A DNA stretch of 33,933 bases from an uncultured Ruminococcus sp. (GCA_947624295.1 CANQJV010000021.1:1-33933); one strand, 5' to 3'; shown: positions 18,267 to 27,137, numbered from the stretch's first letter. Numbers and translations are program-made. Notes: generated from the sequence alone by a model not told the origin.

Positions 18267-20357
18267 TTAAACATTATAAATAATTTCGGAGTAAGTAGGA
18301 ATAGGATACAAATCCTGAGGCATATTTATCTCGATTTCGTCCGCAATACTACGCATTATATCCATTTCAGCAAGCACATAGTCGTGAAAATATTCTGCTT
18401 GTTTCTGTACGTCCGCAATTTTACAGGCATCAGCAACTATTTTTTCAAGCCTGTTGATTGAATCATAGAATCTGTCGCACAAATCGTTGAGTTTTTCAGC
18501 AATTTTCAGTTCTGTTTTAGCAGTTATACCGATTTCCTTTTTAGTGGAAATTGATTTGCAGAGTTTATCGAGGTAATCCAGAGATGCGGGGAGAAGCTGT
18601 TTTCTTGCCATTTCAATCATTGTGCGAGCCTCAATGCGTCTTGTTTTGGAATACTTTTCAAGATGAATTTCCGTTCTTGCAACGAGTTCATTTTTGTTGA
18701 ATATGCCGAATTTACGCAATATCCTGAGATTTTTCTCGTCGGTATAGTGAGGCATACAGTCAACGATTGACGGGTAATTAGGCAAACCACGTCTTTCAGC
18801 CTCTTTCACCCATTCAGACGAATAGCCGTCACCGTTGAAAATAATACGGCGGTGTGATTTCAGGACATCTTTGAGTAATTTTTTTAACTCTCTCTCGAAA
18901 TTTTCACTGCCCTTATATTTCTCCAGTTTATCGGTAAACCAGCTTAATTCTTCCGCAACAATTGTATTGAGGAGAGCGTTCGGACAGCCGATATTATCGG
19001 ACGAGCCTACCATTCTGAATTCGAATCTGTTTCCGGTGAACGCAAACGGTGAAGTTCTATTTCTGTCGGTTGAATCTTTCGGGAATGACGGCAATGCATT
19101 CACACCGATTTCAAATTCCTGCGCCTGAGTTTTATAAACGCCGTCCTCCTCAATTGCCTTAAGTACGGCATCAAGTTCTTCGCCAAGGAACATAGAAATA
19201 ATTGCAGGCGGAGCTTCATCAGCACCAAGTCTATGGTCATTTCCGGCTGATGCTGCTGACAACCGCATTAAATCGGCATATTCGTCAACACCTTTAATCA
19301 ATGCGCAGAGAATAGTCAAAAATTGCAGATTTTCCATAGGCGTATCACCGGGGTCAAGTAAATTCTGACCGTCATTTGTCGACATAGACCAGTTATTATG
19401 CTTACCTGAACCGTTTACGCCCTCAAACGGTTTTTCGTGCAGCAGGCACACAAGACCGTGTTTCAGGGCGACTTTTTCCATTACTTCCATAGCAAGTTCA
19501 TTCTGGTCAGTACCGAGATTTGAAGTCGTGAAAATAGGTGCCATTTCGTGTTGGGCAGGTGCTACTTCATTGTGTTTTGTTTTGGAATAAATACCGAGTT
19601 TCCATAATTCCGTATCCAAATCCGCCATATATTCAGCTATACGTGGCTTAAGATTAGCGAAATACTGGTCATCGAGTTCCTGACCTTTAGGCGGTTTTGC
19701 TCCGAAAAGAGTACGTCCTGTAAGAATCAAGTCTTCTCTTTGGTCGTATTTTTCCTTGTCAATCAGGAAATACTCCTGTTCTGCGCCTACAGTTGAAGTA
19801 ACTCTTGTGACGTTTTCATTGCCGAACATTTTCAGGAATCTGACAGCGGACTTGCTTAAAGCGTCCATCGAACGCAGTAAAGGTGTTTTCTTGTCAAGAG
19901 TTTCGCCTGTATACGATACAAAAACAGTCGGAATATAAAGACTGCCTTCTTTCACGAAACAATATGAAGTCGGGTCCCACGCTGTATAGCCTCTTGCGGA
20001 ACTCGTCTGCCTTAATCCTCCTGACGGGAATGAAGATGCATCAGGTTCGCCTTTTATGAGTGCCTTGCCTGAAAATTCCATAAGTGCAGTACCATTTGCG
20101 CCTACGCTTATGAAAGAATCGTGTTTTTCAGCAGTTGTACCGGTCATAGGCTGAAACCAGTGTGTATAATGAGTTGCGCCACGTTCCAGAGCCCATTCCT
20201 TGATAGCGTTTGCAACAACATCTGCTGTTTCCATGTCAAGCGGTTCACCTTTTTCCATAGTACGTCTGAGATTTTTATAGACAGTTTTCGGCAATCTTGC
20301 TTTCATAACTGTTTCGTTAAATACATTACAGCCGAAAAATTCAGGAATATTTATCAT
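18267..20357 (-). CDS. glnN: Glutamine synthetase type III
   Basis: GSIII (GlnN) makes glutamine from glutamate, ammonia and ATP as a large dodecamer and is common in Bacteroidetes and ruminococci. Its 696 aa contrast with ~470 for GSI. Family features are the N-terminal GSIII region with FFGCNVF and ERGATHYTHWFQPMTG, the ATP/substrate region VNGSGKHNNWSM, NDHRLGADEAPP, and TDRNRTSPFAFTGNRFEFR. A long helical C-terminal region ends near MPQDLYPIP. The ATG at 20357 is preceded by GGGAGG. Monocistronic: its own promoter and terminator are visible. Confidence 0.96.
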   Translation of the reverse strand: MINIPEFFGCNVFNETVMKARLPKTVYKNLRRTMEKGEPLDMETADVVANAIKEWALERGATHYTHWFQPMTGTTAEKHDSFISVGANGTALMEFSGKALIKGEPDASSFPSGGLRQTSSARGYTAWDPTSYCFVKEGSLYIPTVFVSYTGETLDKKTPLLRSMDALSKSAVRFLKMFGNENVTRVTSTVGAEQEYFLIDKEKYDQREDLILTGRTLFGAKPPKGQELDDQYFANLKPRIAEYMADLDTELWKLGIYSKTKHNEVAPAQHEMAPIFTTSNLGTDQNELAMEVMEKVALKHGLVCLLHEKPFEGVNGSGKHNNWSMSTNDGQNLLDPGDTPMENLQFLTILCALIKGVDEYADLMRLSAASAGNDHRLGADEAPPAIISMFLGEELDAVLKAIEEDGVYKTQAQEFEIGVNALPSFPKDSTDRNRTSPFAFTGNRFEFRMVGSSDNIGCPNALLNTIVAEELSWFTDKLEKYKGSENFERELKKLLKDVLKSHRRIIFNGDGYSSEWVKEAERRGLPNYPSIVDCMPHYTDEKNLRILRKFGIFNKNELVARTEIHLEKYSKTRRIEARTMIEMARKQLLPASLDYLDKLCKSISTKKEIGITAKTELKIAEKLNDLCDRFYDSINRLEKIVADACKIADVQKQAEYFHDYVLAEMDIMRSIADEIEINMPQDLYPIPTYSEIIYNV

Positions 20358-20387
20358 ATACTTTTCCTCCCATATTTCAATAGATAT

Positions 20388-20416
20388 ATTATAACATATT
20401 TATCATGGGCGGTCAA
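20388..20416 (-). promoter_or_regulatory. Promoter of glnN
   Basis: On the - strand, TTGACC (20416-20411), a 17-base spacer, and TATAAT (20393-20388), about 30 bases from the start codon. No glutamine riboswitch was recognised in the short leader. Confidence 0.8.
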
Positions 20417-20511
20417 TATTCACAACAAAATTTTTTTCTTGAAAGTATGTAAAGTTATGCAGAATTTTACAATTTTATAAATTTGTTTCACAAAATTTAT
20501 TCTTTAAGGCA

Positions 20512-20691
20512 ACACCGCACTACGGAAATCAATTTTCAAAAAAAATCTGATTTGTAACAGTGTTTTATAGCATTTTGGAAAGTAAATTCATTCAAAATCA
20601 CCTGAAAATGATTCTAATTCTAACATAAACCATACAAAATTATATTAGTTAAATAACTTTATCAACAAAATTGATTTCCGTGACACCGCAC
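20512..20691. mobile_element. 162-bp MITE with 9-bp target duplication
   Basis: The element proper is 20521-20682. Its ends are inverted repeats: TACGGAAATCAATTTT at the left, and CACGGAAATCAATTTT when the right end is read from the other strand. It is flanked by the direct repeat ACACCGCAC at 20512-20520 and 20683-20691, a 9-bp target duplication. It encodes no protein. The start of a second copy is at 33857. It lies between the glnN promoter and the RHH gene, in a 528-bp non-coding gap that otherwise shows only the glnN promoter. Confidence 0.88.
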
Positions 20692-20885
20692 AAAGTCCGC
20701 TTGATAGCATATCTGCTTGTATTTTTCGTTATTTTACACTAAAACTCCTTGCTAAATGTCAGTTAAGATGTACTGTTTTTATACAATTTGACGAAAAATT
20801 TGTTTATATATCTGCATTTTCAGTTCTATTATGAAAAATGCTCAAAATATACAAAACACTACATAATGACAATTACATTACTTTA
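20692..20885. other. Non-coding AT-rich stretch
   Basis: This is the remainder of the glnN-RHH gap. I see no gene, no confident terminator and no promoter in it. Joining the bases on either side of the neighbouring MITE gives GGCAACACCGCACAAAG, which resembles a transposon end, but no matching second end was found. Confidence 0.4.
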
Positions 20886-21071
20886 TTATTTTCCATTAGG
20901 TTCAAACTCAATTTCTCCCTCCTTTGATTCAAATTCTCTGATACACTTGCGGATAAGATACAGAATTTGACCATTTGCAGAACGCCCCTCATATTTTGCG
21001 ATATAGTGCAGTTTATAATGCAGTTCGGGGTCAATTTCAATTCCCAAATGCTTGTTATTTTTATTTCTCAT
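20886..21071 (-). CDS. Small ribbon-helix-helix (Arc-like) DNA-binding protein
   Basis: 61 aa with the layout of Arc/MetJ-type regulators: a basic N-terminus, the strand HLGIEIDPELHYKLHYIAK, a turn GRSANGQ, then the helix ILYLIRKCIREFE and an acidic tail. RHH dimers insert the strand into the major groove. The start is ATG 21071 because AGGTGG is 9 bases upstream. A GTG at 21083 overlaps that ribosome site. It is divergent from a SLOG-family gene, with a palindrome between them that is the likely operator. A toxin-antitoxin role is not supported, since no toxin gene is adjacent. Confidence 0.75.
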   Translation of the reverse strand: MRNKNNKHLGIEIDPELHYKLHYIAKYEGRSANGQILYLIRKCIREFESKEGEIEFEPNGK

Positions 21072-21124
21072 AAATTTTCCCACCTGATATTTTAATTTAA
21101 GTATATTTTAAGATAATTTTGTGG

Positions 21125-21158
21125 TATAATGTTATTAGTATACTTAAAATAAGTATAC
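21125..21158 (+). promoter_or_regulatory. -10 box and palindromic operator in front of the SLOG gene
   Basis: TATAAT at 21125-21130, with a poor -35. A perfect inverted repeat, GTATACTTA, 3 bases, TAAGTATAC, spans 21138-21158 and overlaps the expected transcription start. A half-site TTAAGTATA is at 21097-21105, towards the RHH gene. Repression of both divergent genes by the RHH protein is inferred. Confidence 0.65.
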
Positions 21159-21184
21159 CTTATTTTGAAAAAGGAGTTAAAAAT

Positions 21185-21517
21185 TTGAAAGTAGCAGTAA
21201 TTGGTTCAAGAAATCTGAACATCACAAATATTGAGGAATATATTCCTGAGAACGTTACAGAAATTATAAGTGGCGGTGCAAAAGGTGTGGATTCCAACGC
21301 AAAAGATTATGCCCAAAAAAACAAAATTCCGCTTACAGAGTTTATGCCTGATTACAGAAGATTCGGCAGAAGTGCTCCATTAAAGCGAAATTTGCAAATT
21401 ATTGAATATGCAGATGTTGTTATTGCTTTTTGGGACGGAAAATCACATGGCACAAAATATGTGATTGATAACTGCATAAAAATGAATGTACCTGTTAAAA
21501 TAATAAAAATTTCCTGA
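21185..21517 (+). CDS. SLOG-family protein (YspA/DUF2493-like)
   Basis: 110-aa Rossmann-like protein of the SLOG superfamily (related to DprA, LOG and YpsA). It has MKVAVIGSRNL at the start, the phosphate-binding SGGAKGVDSNAKDYA (~residues 37-51), and a conserved PDYRRFGRSAPLKRN. SLOG domains bind or cleave nucleotide derivatives; the ligand here is unknown. The TTG start at 21185 is set by AAGGAG at 21171-21176, 8 bases upstream. Earlier in-frame codons have no ribosome site and lie in the operator. It probably forms a small regulated unit with the divergent RHH gene. Such genes are frequent in mobile and phage DNA. Confidence 0.78.
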   Translation: MKVAVIGSRNLNITNIEEYIPENVTEIISGGAKGVDSNAKDYAQKNKIPLTEFMPDYRRFGRSAPLKRNLQIIEYADVVIAFWDGKSHGTKYVIDNCIKMNVPVKIIKIS

Positions 21518-21522
21518 TTCAC

Positions 21523-21551
21523 TTGACTTATCAGGCTTATCGTATTATAAT
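21523..21551 (+). promoter_or_regulatory. Promoter of dapF-dapL
   Basis: TTGACT (21523-21528), a 17-base spacer, and TATAAT (21546-21551), starting 6 bases after the SLOG gene stop. Confidence 0.82.
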
Positions 21552-21588
21552 AATATCAGGGGAATTTAAAAACGAAAGGAAGATTGAT

Positions 21589-22458
21589 ATGAAATTTACT
21601 AAAATGCACGGTATAGGCAACGACTATATCTATATCAATTGCTTTGAGGAAACTGTTGACGAACCCGAAAAAGTTTCTATGATACTCAGCGATGTGCGCA
21701 AAGGTATAGGTTCAGACGGTCTTGTATTGATTATGCCGTCCGATAAAGCCGATTTCCGTATGCGTATGTTTAATATTGACGGTTCTGAAGGTAAAATGTG
21801 CGGTAATGCTACACGATGTATCGGTAAATATGTTTACGAAAAGGGTCTTACTGATAAAAAAAATATCACTCTCGAAACACTTTCGGGGATAAAATATCTT
21901 ACTCTTTTCGTCAATTCTGATAACAAAGTCGAACTCGTCAAAGTTGATATGGGCAAGGCGATTCTTGACCCCGAAAATATCCCTGTTGACTACAAAGGCG
22001 ACAAGTTTATAAACGTCCCTGTTGAAGTCAACGGCGGTACTTATAATATCACCTGCGTTTCTATGGGTAATCCCCACGCTGTTATTTTCACCGAAAATAT
22101 CGCCTCATTAGACCTTGAAAAAACAGGTCCGCATTTCGAAAATCATCAGCTTTTCCCGGAAAGAGTAAACACGGAATTTATTGAAGTCCTCGATAATCAT
22201 ACTCTCAATATGCGTGTGTGGGAACGTGGCAGCGGTGAAACATTTGCCTGCGGTACAGGTGCTTGTGCCTCTGCTGTTGCTGCTGTACTCAAAGGCTACT
22301 GCAATTATGATGAGGAAATACTCATCCATTTGCGTGGCGGTGATTTGCGGATAACGTATCAATCAGACGGTACTGTTATGATGACCGGTTCAGCTGATTT
22401 TATATGTGACGGTGTTGTCGATGATAATTATATTAACTTTATGAAGGAGTGCTTATAA
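21589..22458 (+). CDS. dapF: Diaminopimelate epimerase
   Basis: Converts LL- to meso-diaminopimelate for lysine and peptidoglycan. 289 aa, normal length. The start MKFTKMHGIGNDYI is diagnostic. The two catalytic cysteines are in GKMCGNATRC (~residues 78-87) and ETFACGTGACAS. ATG 21589 is used; the open frame upstream runs through the promoter. The stop overlaps the dapL start by one base, so the two are translationally coupled. Confidence 0.97.
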   Translation: MKFTKMHGIGNDYIYINCFEETVDEPEKVSMILSDVRKGIGSDGLVLIMPSDKADFRMRMFNIDGSEGKMCGNATRCIGKYVYEKGLTDKKNITLETLSGIKYLTLFVNSDNKVELVKVDMGKAILDPENIPVDYKGDKFINVPVEVNGGTYNITCVSMGNPHAVIFTENIASLDLEKTGPHFENHQLFPERVNTEFIEVLDNHTLNMRVWERGSGETFACGTGACASAVAAVLKGYCNYDEEILIHLRGGDLRITYQSDGTVMMTGSADFICDGVVDDNYINFMKECL

Positions 22459-23666
22459 TGCCACAATTAAATGAAAACTTTCTCAAACTTGAGAAAAATT
22501 ACCTGTTTATCAATATCGCAAAGAAAATCAATGCTTTCAAGGAGGCTAACCCTGACGCTGATATTATCCGTATGGGAATAGGCGACGTAACATTACCTAT
22601 TGCGCCTGTTGTCATTGAGGCTATGAAAAAGGGCTGCGATGAAATGGGCGTAAAAGAAACTTTCAAGGGCTACGAGGACAGCGGTGCAGGCTACGATTTC
22701 CTGAAAAACGCTGTATCAGGTTATTACAAGAGTTTCGGTGCTGATATTTCGCCCGACGAAATCCGCATAAATGACGGTGCAAAGTCTGATTGCGGAAATA
22801 TCGTTGATATTTTCGGTAACGACAATGTTATTCTTGTTACTGACCCTGCTTACCCTGTATACGTTGACTCTAACCTCATGAGCGGCAGGAAAATCATATA
22901 TGCCGATTCAAACGAGGAAAATGGTTTTGCAGCTATGCCTGATTTCAACGTACACGCTGATATTATCTATCTCTGTTCACCTAATAATCCTACCGGTTCT
23001 GTTTACACAAAAGAACAGCTGAAAATATGGATTGACTACGCTGAACAGAATAACGCTGTAATTATCTATGATTCGGCTTATGAGGCTTTCATCACGGAGG
23101 ACGGTATCCCGAGAAGTATTTTCTGCGTTGAGGGTGCAAAGAAAGTCGCTATCGAAATGTGTTCGCTCTCAAAAACAGCGGGATTCACGGGTATGAGATG
23201 CGGTTACACTGTTATTCCCGACGAACTTATTGTTAAATCAAGTGACGGTACTGACGTTTCAGTTTCGCAATTATGGAGCCGCAGACAAGGCAGTAAATTC
23301 AACGGTGTTTCCTACCCTGTACAATGCGCAGCAGCTGCTGTATTCACTGACGAGGGCTTGAAACAGATTCACGAAAACATCTCATATTATCAGGAAAATG
23401 CACGTATTATTGCTGATACAATGACTTCACTCGGTGTGAAGTTTACAGGCGGAATAAATTCACCATATATATGGTTCAAATGTCCGAATAATATGGGCAG
23501 TTGGGAATTTTTCGACCTTATGCTTGAAAAGATTTCAGTTGTCGGTACTCCCGGCGCAGGTTTCGGTAAAAACGGCGAAGGCTGGTTCAGACTTACAGCT
23601 TTCGGTGACAGACAGCGTACAATTGAGGCTATGGAACGTTTCAAAGGACTTGTTAAATCATTATAA
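22458..23666 (+). CDS. dapL: LL-diaminopimelate aminotransferase
   Basis: PLP-dependent enzyme that converts tetrahydrodipicolinate directly to LL-DAP, bypassing succinylated or acetylated intermediates. 402 aa. The N-terminus MPQLNENFLKLEKNYLF and RMGIGDVTLP are typical. PNNPTGSVYT and the Schiff-base lysine in CSLSKTAGFTGMRCGY mark the fold-type I aminotransferase. The start is at the TAATG overlap with dapF, with AAGGAG 9 bases before. Adjacency of dapL and dapF puts the last two steps to meso-DAP in one operon. Confidence 0.96.
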   Translation: MPQLNENFLKLEKNYLFINIAKKINAFKEANPDADIIRMGIGDVTLPIAPVVIEAMKKGCDEMGVKETFKGYEDSGAGYDFLKNAVSGYYKSFGADISPDEIRINDGAKSDCGNIVDIFGNDNVILVTDPAYPVYVDSNLMSGRKIIYADSNEENGFAAMPDFNVHADIIYLCSPNNPTGSVYTKEQLKIWIDYAEQNNAVIIYDSAYEAFITEDGIPRSIFCVEGAKKVAIEMCSLSKTAGFTGMRCGYTVIPDELIVKSSDGTDVSVSQLWSRRQGSKFNGVSYPVQCAAAAVFTDEGLKQIHENISYYQENARIIADTMTSLGVKFTGGINSPYIWFKCPNNMGSWEFFDLMLEKISVVGTPGAGFGKNGEGWFRLTAFGDRQRTIEAMERFKGLVKSL

Positions 23667-23673
23667 TAATTAC

Positions 23674-23711
23674 GCCCGAAAGCAACTTAAAAAACTGCTT
23701 TCGGGCTTTTT
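23674..23711 (+). terminator. Terminator of dapF-dapL
   Basis: An 11-bp perfect stem GCCCGAAAGCA / TGCTTTCGGGC, followed by TTTTT. Confidence 0.93.
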
Positions 23712-23722
23712 GTTATCTGATT

Positions 23723-25561
23723 TTATTCAACTGTAACGCTTTTTGCGAGATTTCTCGGCTTATCTACGTCATATCCCTTTGCGACTGATACGTAATAGCC
23801 TAAAAGCTGTAACGGGATTACAGCAAGACTTCCTGCAAAATGCGGGTCTGTCTGCGGAATATAAACGGTGAAATCTGCTAAATCCTCCATATTGTAATTG
23901 CCGTAAGTTGTAAGTCCCATGAGAGATGCTCCACGGCTTTTTACTTCAACCATATTGCTTACAGTTTTCTCGTACAAATCAGGTTGAGTAAGCACACCTA
24001 TAACAGGAATACCGTTCTCAATAAGGCTTATAGGACCGTGTTTCAGTTCGCCGGCAGCATATGCTTCAGAGTGAATATAGCTGATTTCTTTCATTTTAAG
24101 ACTTCCCTCAAGACCGATTGCGTAATCAATTCCACGTCCGATAAAGAACGCATCTTTACAAGCAGCGAGTTTATTTGCGTACCACTGCAAACGCTCCTTA
24201 TCTTCGAGAATTTTCTTGATTTTATCCGGAATTGTATCGAGTTCTTTCAGGAGCGAATCATATTCTTCCTGCTCCATTTCACCTCTTACAAATGCAAACT
24301 GCATAGCAAGAAGATACCCTGCTATAAGCTGAGTACTGTATGCCTTTGTAGTAGCAACGGAAATTTCAGGACCTGCGAGGGTATAGAACACATTATCAGC
24401 CTCCCTTGCAATCGATGAGCCGACAACATTGACAATACCAAGAGTTTTCACGCCGTTTTCCTTTGCCATTCTCAACGCTGCAAGACTGTCTGCTGTTTCG
24501 CCCGACTGACTTATGATAATAACAAGGCTGTTTTCAGAGAATTTCATTTTCCTGTAACGAAATTCCGAGGCGAGTTCAACACGCACCTGAACAGAAGTGA
24601 AATCCTCAATAACGTACTGTACAGCCATTCCGACGTGATAAGCCGAACCGCACGCAACAATATAAATCTGCCTGATATTCTGCATTTCCTCATCACTCAA
24701 GCCGATTTCACCGAAACATATTCTGCCGTCTTTTACAACAGAATTTATTGTATCTTTTATTACTTTCGGCTGTTCGTGGATTTCCTTAAGCATAAAATGT
24801 TCATAACCGCCCTTTTCAGCAGCTTCAGCGTCCCATTTTATTTCAACAAGTTGTTTCTGAATTTCCTCACGGTCAATATCGTAGAAAGTAACTGCACCTT
24901 TTTCAAGTTTTGCGATTTCCATATTGCCGATATAGTACACATTTCGTGTGTATTTAAGAATAGCGGGAACATCAGATGCAACATATGTTTCGCCGTCCGC
25001 AATGCCTATAATCATAGGGCTGTCCTTACGTGCAGTATAGATTTCGCCGGGGTAATCCTTAAACATAACGCAAAGTGCGTATGAACCTCTTATGCGAATC
25101 ATTGCACGGGCAATTGAGTCAACAGGTCCCTGATTATATTTTTTATAGTAGTAGTCAATCAATTTAACAGCTACTTCCGTATCAGTCTGCGAATTGAAAT
25201 TATATCCGCTTTTGACGAGTTTTTCCCTGAGTTCCTGATAATTTTCGATGATACCGTTATGAACGGCAATAACATTGTCGTCATCGCTTGAATGAGGGTG
25301 CGCATTAAGGGCAGACGGTTCACCGTGAGTAGCCCAGCGTGTATGACCTATACCGCAATTACCCTGAACTGCATCGCCGTTATTTGTCATCTGCTTAAGC
25401 ACTTCGAGTTTACCTTTAGCCTTTATTACAGCAGTTTCGCCGTCACCGTCACGGACTGCTATACCTGCTGAATCGTAACCTCTGTATTCGAGTTTTGACA
25501 AGCCGTCAAGCAGAACATGAGATGCCTGAGAGTTTCCTGTAAATCCAACAATTCCACACAT
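23723..25561 (-). CDS. glmS: Glutamine-fructose-6-phosphate aminotransferase (isomerizing)
   Basis: Makes glucosamine-6-phosphate from fructose-6-phosphate and glutamine, the entry to amino-sugar and peptidoglycan synthesis. 612 aa. The N-terminal glutaminase domain starts MCGIVGFTGN (Cys2 nucleophile), with GIGHTRWATHG. Two SIS isomerase domains follow (VACGSAYHVGM, SQSGETADSLAAL), and the C-terminus ends in DVDKPRNLAKSVTVE, typical of GlmS. AGGAGG precedes the ATG. No glmS ribozyme lies upstream: the leader is under 45 bases. Confidence 0.97.
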   Translation of the reverse strand: MCGIVGFTGNSQASHVLLDGLSKLEYRGYDSAGIAVRDGDGETAVIKAKGKLEVLKQMTNNGDAVQGNCGIGHTRWATHGEPSALNAHPHSSDDDNVIAVHNGIIENYQELREKLVKSGYNFNSQTDTEVAVKLIDYYYKKYNQGPVDSIARAMIRIRGSYALCVMFKDYPGEIYTARKDSPMIIGIADGETYVASDVPAILKYTRNVYYIGNMEIAKLEKGAVTFYDIDREEIQKQLVEIKWDAEAAEKGGYEHFMLKEIHEQPKVIKDTINSVVKDGRICFGEIGLSDEEMQNIRQIYIVACGSAYHVGMAVQYVIEDFTSVQVRVELASEFRYRKMKFSENSLVIIISQSGETADSLAALRMAKENGVKTLGIVNVVGSSIAREADNVFYTLAGPEISVATTKAYSTQLIAGYLLAMQFAFVRGEMEQEEYDSLLKELDTIPDKIKKILEDKERLQWYANKLAACKDAFFIGRGIDYAIGLEGSLKMKEISYIHSEAYAAGELKHGPISLIENGIPVIGVLTQPDLYEKTVSNMVEVKSRGASLMGLTTYGNYNMEDLADFTVYIPQTDPHFAGSLAVIPLQLLGYYVSVAKGYDVDKPRNLAKSVTVE

Positions 25562-25604
25562 ATATATACCTCCTTTGATACTGTATGAAAAATAATATAA
25601 TCAT

Positions 25605-25634
25605 ATTATACAATATTTCGAGCTGATTTGTCAA
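25605..25634 (-). promoter_or_regulatory. Promoter of glmS
   Basis: On the - strand, TTGACA (25634-25629), an 18-base spacer, and TATAAT (25610-25605). It starts 3 bases after the stop of the SPFH gene. Confidence 0.8.
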
Positions 25635-25637
25635 GCA

Positions 25638-26975
25638 TTATGTTTTCTGCTTACCGCAATTTGCACAAAATCTACCTGTATTTGTTGTACCGCATGAACA
25701 AGTCCAGCTGTTGTTTTCAGGCTTAGCTTTACCGCAGTTTGCGCAGAATTTGCCTGTATTTGTTGCTCCGCAAGAACAAGTCCAACTGTTGTTTTCGGGC
25801 TTAGCTTTACCGCAGTTTGCGCAGAATTTACCTGTATTTGTAGCACCGCACGAACAAGTCCAGCTGTTGCTTTCGGGCTTAGCTTTACCGCAATTTGCAC
25901 AGAATTTACCTGTATTTGTTGTACCGCATGAACATCTCCACGAATTTGCCTGTTGCTGAGCCTGTTGTTGCTGCTGACCCATTGCAAAGAGATTCTGCGC
26001 ATTCATACCGCCCATTCCCTGAGCCATATTCATTCCATAGAATCCTGCCATAGCACCGTTTCTGTTACCTGCTGCTGTACCCATAGCTGAAGTCTGCGCT
26101 TCAATTATACTTGCGGCTGCATTCAGCGGATTTGTATTCCACGCTGTATTCTCGAATTTCTTGATATTATCCTCGTCTTCTTTCGGGATTGATACAGATT
26201 TTATAGCAACTCTGCAAATCTCAATACCTCTGTCATCTTTCCAGTCGCTTTTCAGGACTTCTTTCATTGCCTGAGTGATTTCGCCTGTATGAAGCGGTAA
26301 CTCATCATAGCGGACTGTAGATGTGAGTTTAGCGAATGCAGGCTGTAAATGGCTCATAAATTCGCTGTAAAGAGTGCTGTCAATCTGCGCTCTGCCGTAA
26401 CTGTTTGTAATATTTCCGCATACATTCGTGAAAAACAAAAGCGGGTCTGTTATCCTGTAGGAATATGTGCCGTTACAACGCAAACCGACTGTAAAACTTC
26501 TTCCTAAATCCTGATATACAACTCTGAACGGAACGGGAGTAGAAGTACCGAATTTGTTATCAGTTATTTCTTTTACATTAAAGAAATATACTCTCTGGTC
26601 GTGTGCGGCTGTACCTCCGAACGAAATACGCTTGCCAATCTGCTTGAAAGTTTCTTTTATATCACTTCCCAGACTACCGCCGAAAAGGCTTGGTTCCGTG
26701 GACATATCGTAAGTATATTCGCCCGGAACAGCACATACTTCAACAACCTGACCTTGGTCAACAATTATCATACACTGACCCTCATTCACGACAATAACAC
26801 TGCCGTTAGTGATAATATTATCATCGCCTCTTGTGTTAGACGACCTTCTGTCAGTTTTCTTTTTGCCCTTGACAACGAGTATATCAGACGGCATAGAATC
26901 GCAATAGAAGTAATCTTTCCAAGTATCAGCCATTGTTGTGCCGATACCGGATACAACTGCTTTAATAAGTCCCAT
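25638..26975 (-). CDS. SPFH-domain protein with four C-terminal zinc ribbons
   Basis: 445 aa, similar in plan to the YdjI/virion-core-like SPFH proteins of Firmicutes. Residues ~30-290 form the SPFH/band 7-like part (GSVIVVNEGQCMIIVDQGQV, VEVCAVPGEYTYD, GIEICRVAIKSVSIPKED). A low-complexity Met/Gly/Gln region (~295-345) follows. Four tandem 26-residue zinc ribbons then carry the pattern SWxCSCG..NTG(K/R)FCANCGK, each with four cysteines. Function unknown; relatives are linked to membrane or phage-shock-like assemblies. MGLIKAVVSGIG is not a signal peptide. A ribosome site (AAGGAG) precedes the ATG. Monocistronic by its own promoter. Confidence 0.82.
   Translation of the reverse strand: MGLIKAVVSGIGTTMADTWKDYFYCDSMPSDILVVKGKKKTDRRSSNTRGDDNIITNGSVIVVNEGQCMIIVDQGQVVEVCAVPGEYTYDMSTEPSLFGGSLGSDIKETFKQIGKRISFGGTAAHDQRVYFFNVKEITDNKFGTSTPVPFRVVYQDLGRSFTVGLRCNGTYSYRITDPLLFFTNVCGNITNSYGRAQIDSTLYSEFMSHLQPAFAKLTSTVRYDELPLHTGEITQAMKEVLKSDWKDDRGIEICRVAIKSVSIPKEDEDNIKKFENTAWNTNPLNAAASIIEAQTSAMGTAAGNRNGAMAGFYGMNMAQGMGGMNAQNLFAMGQQQQQAQQQANSWRCSCGTTNTGKFCANCGKAKPESNSWTCSCGATNTGKFCANCGKAKPENNSWTCSCGATNTGKFCANCGKAKPENNSWTCSCGTTNTGRFCANCGKQKT
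25641..25952 (-). repeat. Four tandem 78-bp repeats encoding zinc ribbons
   Basis: The Trp codon of each unit recurs at 25704, 25782, 25860 and 25938, an exact 78-bp period. The units are nearly identical at DNA level, especially the middle two, pointing to recent tandem duplication. Confidence 0.9.
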
Positions 26976-27008
26976 AGTAAAAATCTCCTTGTATAAATAA
27001 TTTATATT

Positions 27009-27037
27009 ATTATAACATATTCCTGCTTATATTGCAA
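27009..27037 (-). promoter_or_regulatory. Promoter of the SPFH gene
   Basis: On the - strand, TTGCAA (27037-27032), a 17-base spacer ending in TGT, and TATAAT (27014-27009). Confidence 0.78.
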
Positions 27038-27137
27038 GAGTTTCTGTAAAATAATTATCAGATTAACTTAAATTCAACATTTATGATTTACGATATATCA
27101 AAAAATTTAACAAAAATTATATAAAATCACTCACTGC

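Noticed and set aside
20886-21517. Toxin-antitoxin system (RHH antitoxin)
   Set aside because: The neighbour is a SLOG-type protein, divergent rather than cotranscribed, and does not resemble a known toxin.
25562-25637. Possible glmS ribozyme upstream of glmS
   Set aside because: The gap holds only a promoter and ribosome site; it is too short and lacks ribozyme core motifs.
25711-25959. Repetitive open frame on + opposite the zinc ribbons
   Set aside because: It is a shadow of the 78-bp repeats; the - strand frame has the conserved cysteines and a ribosome site.
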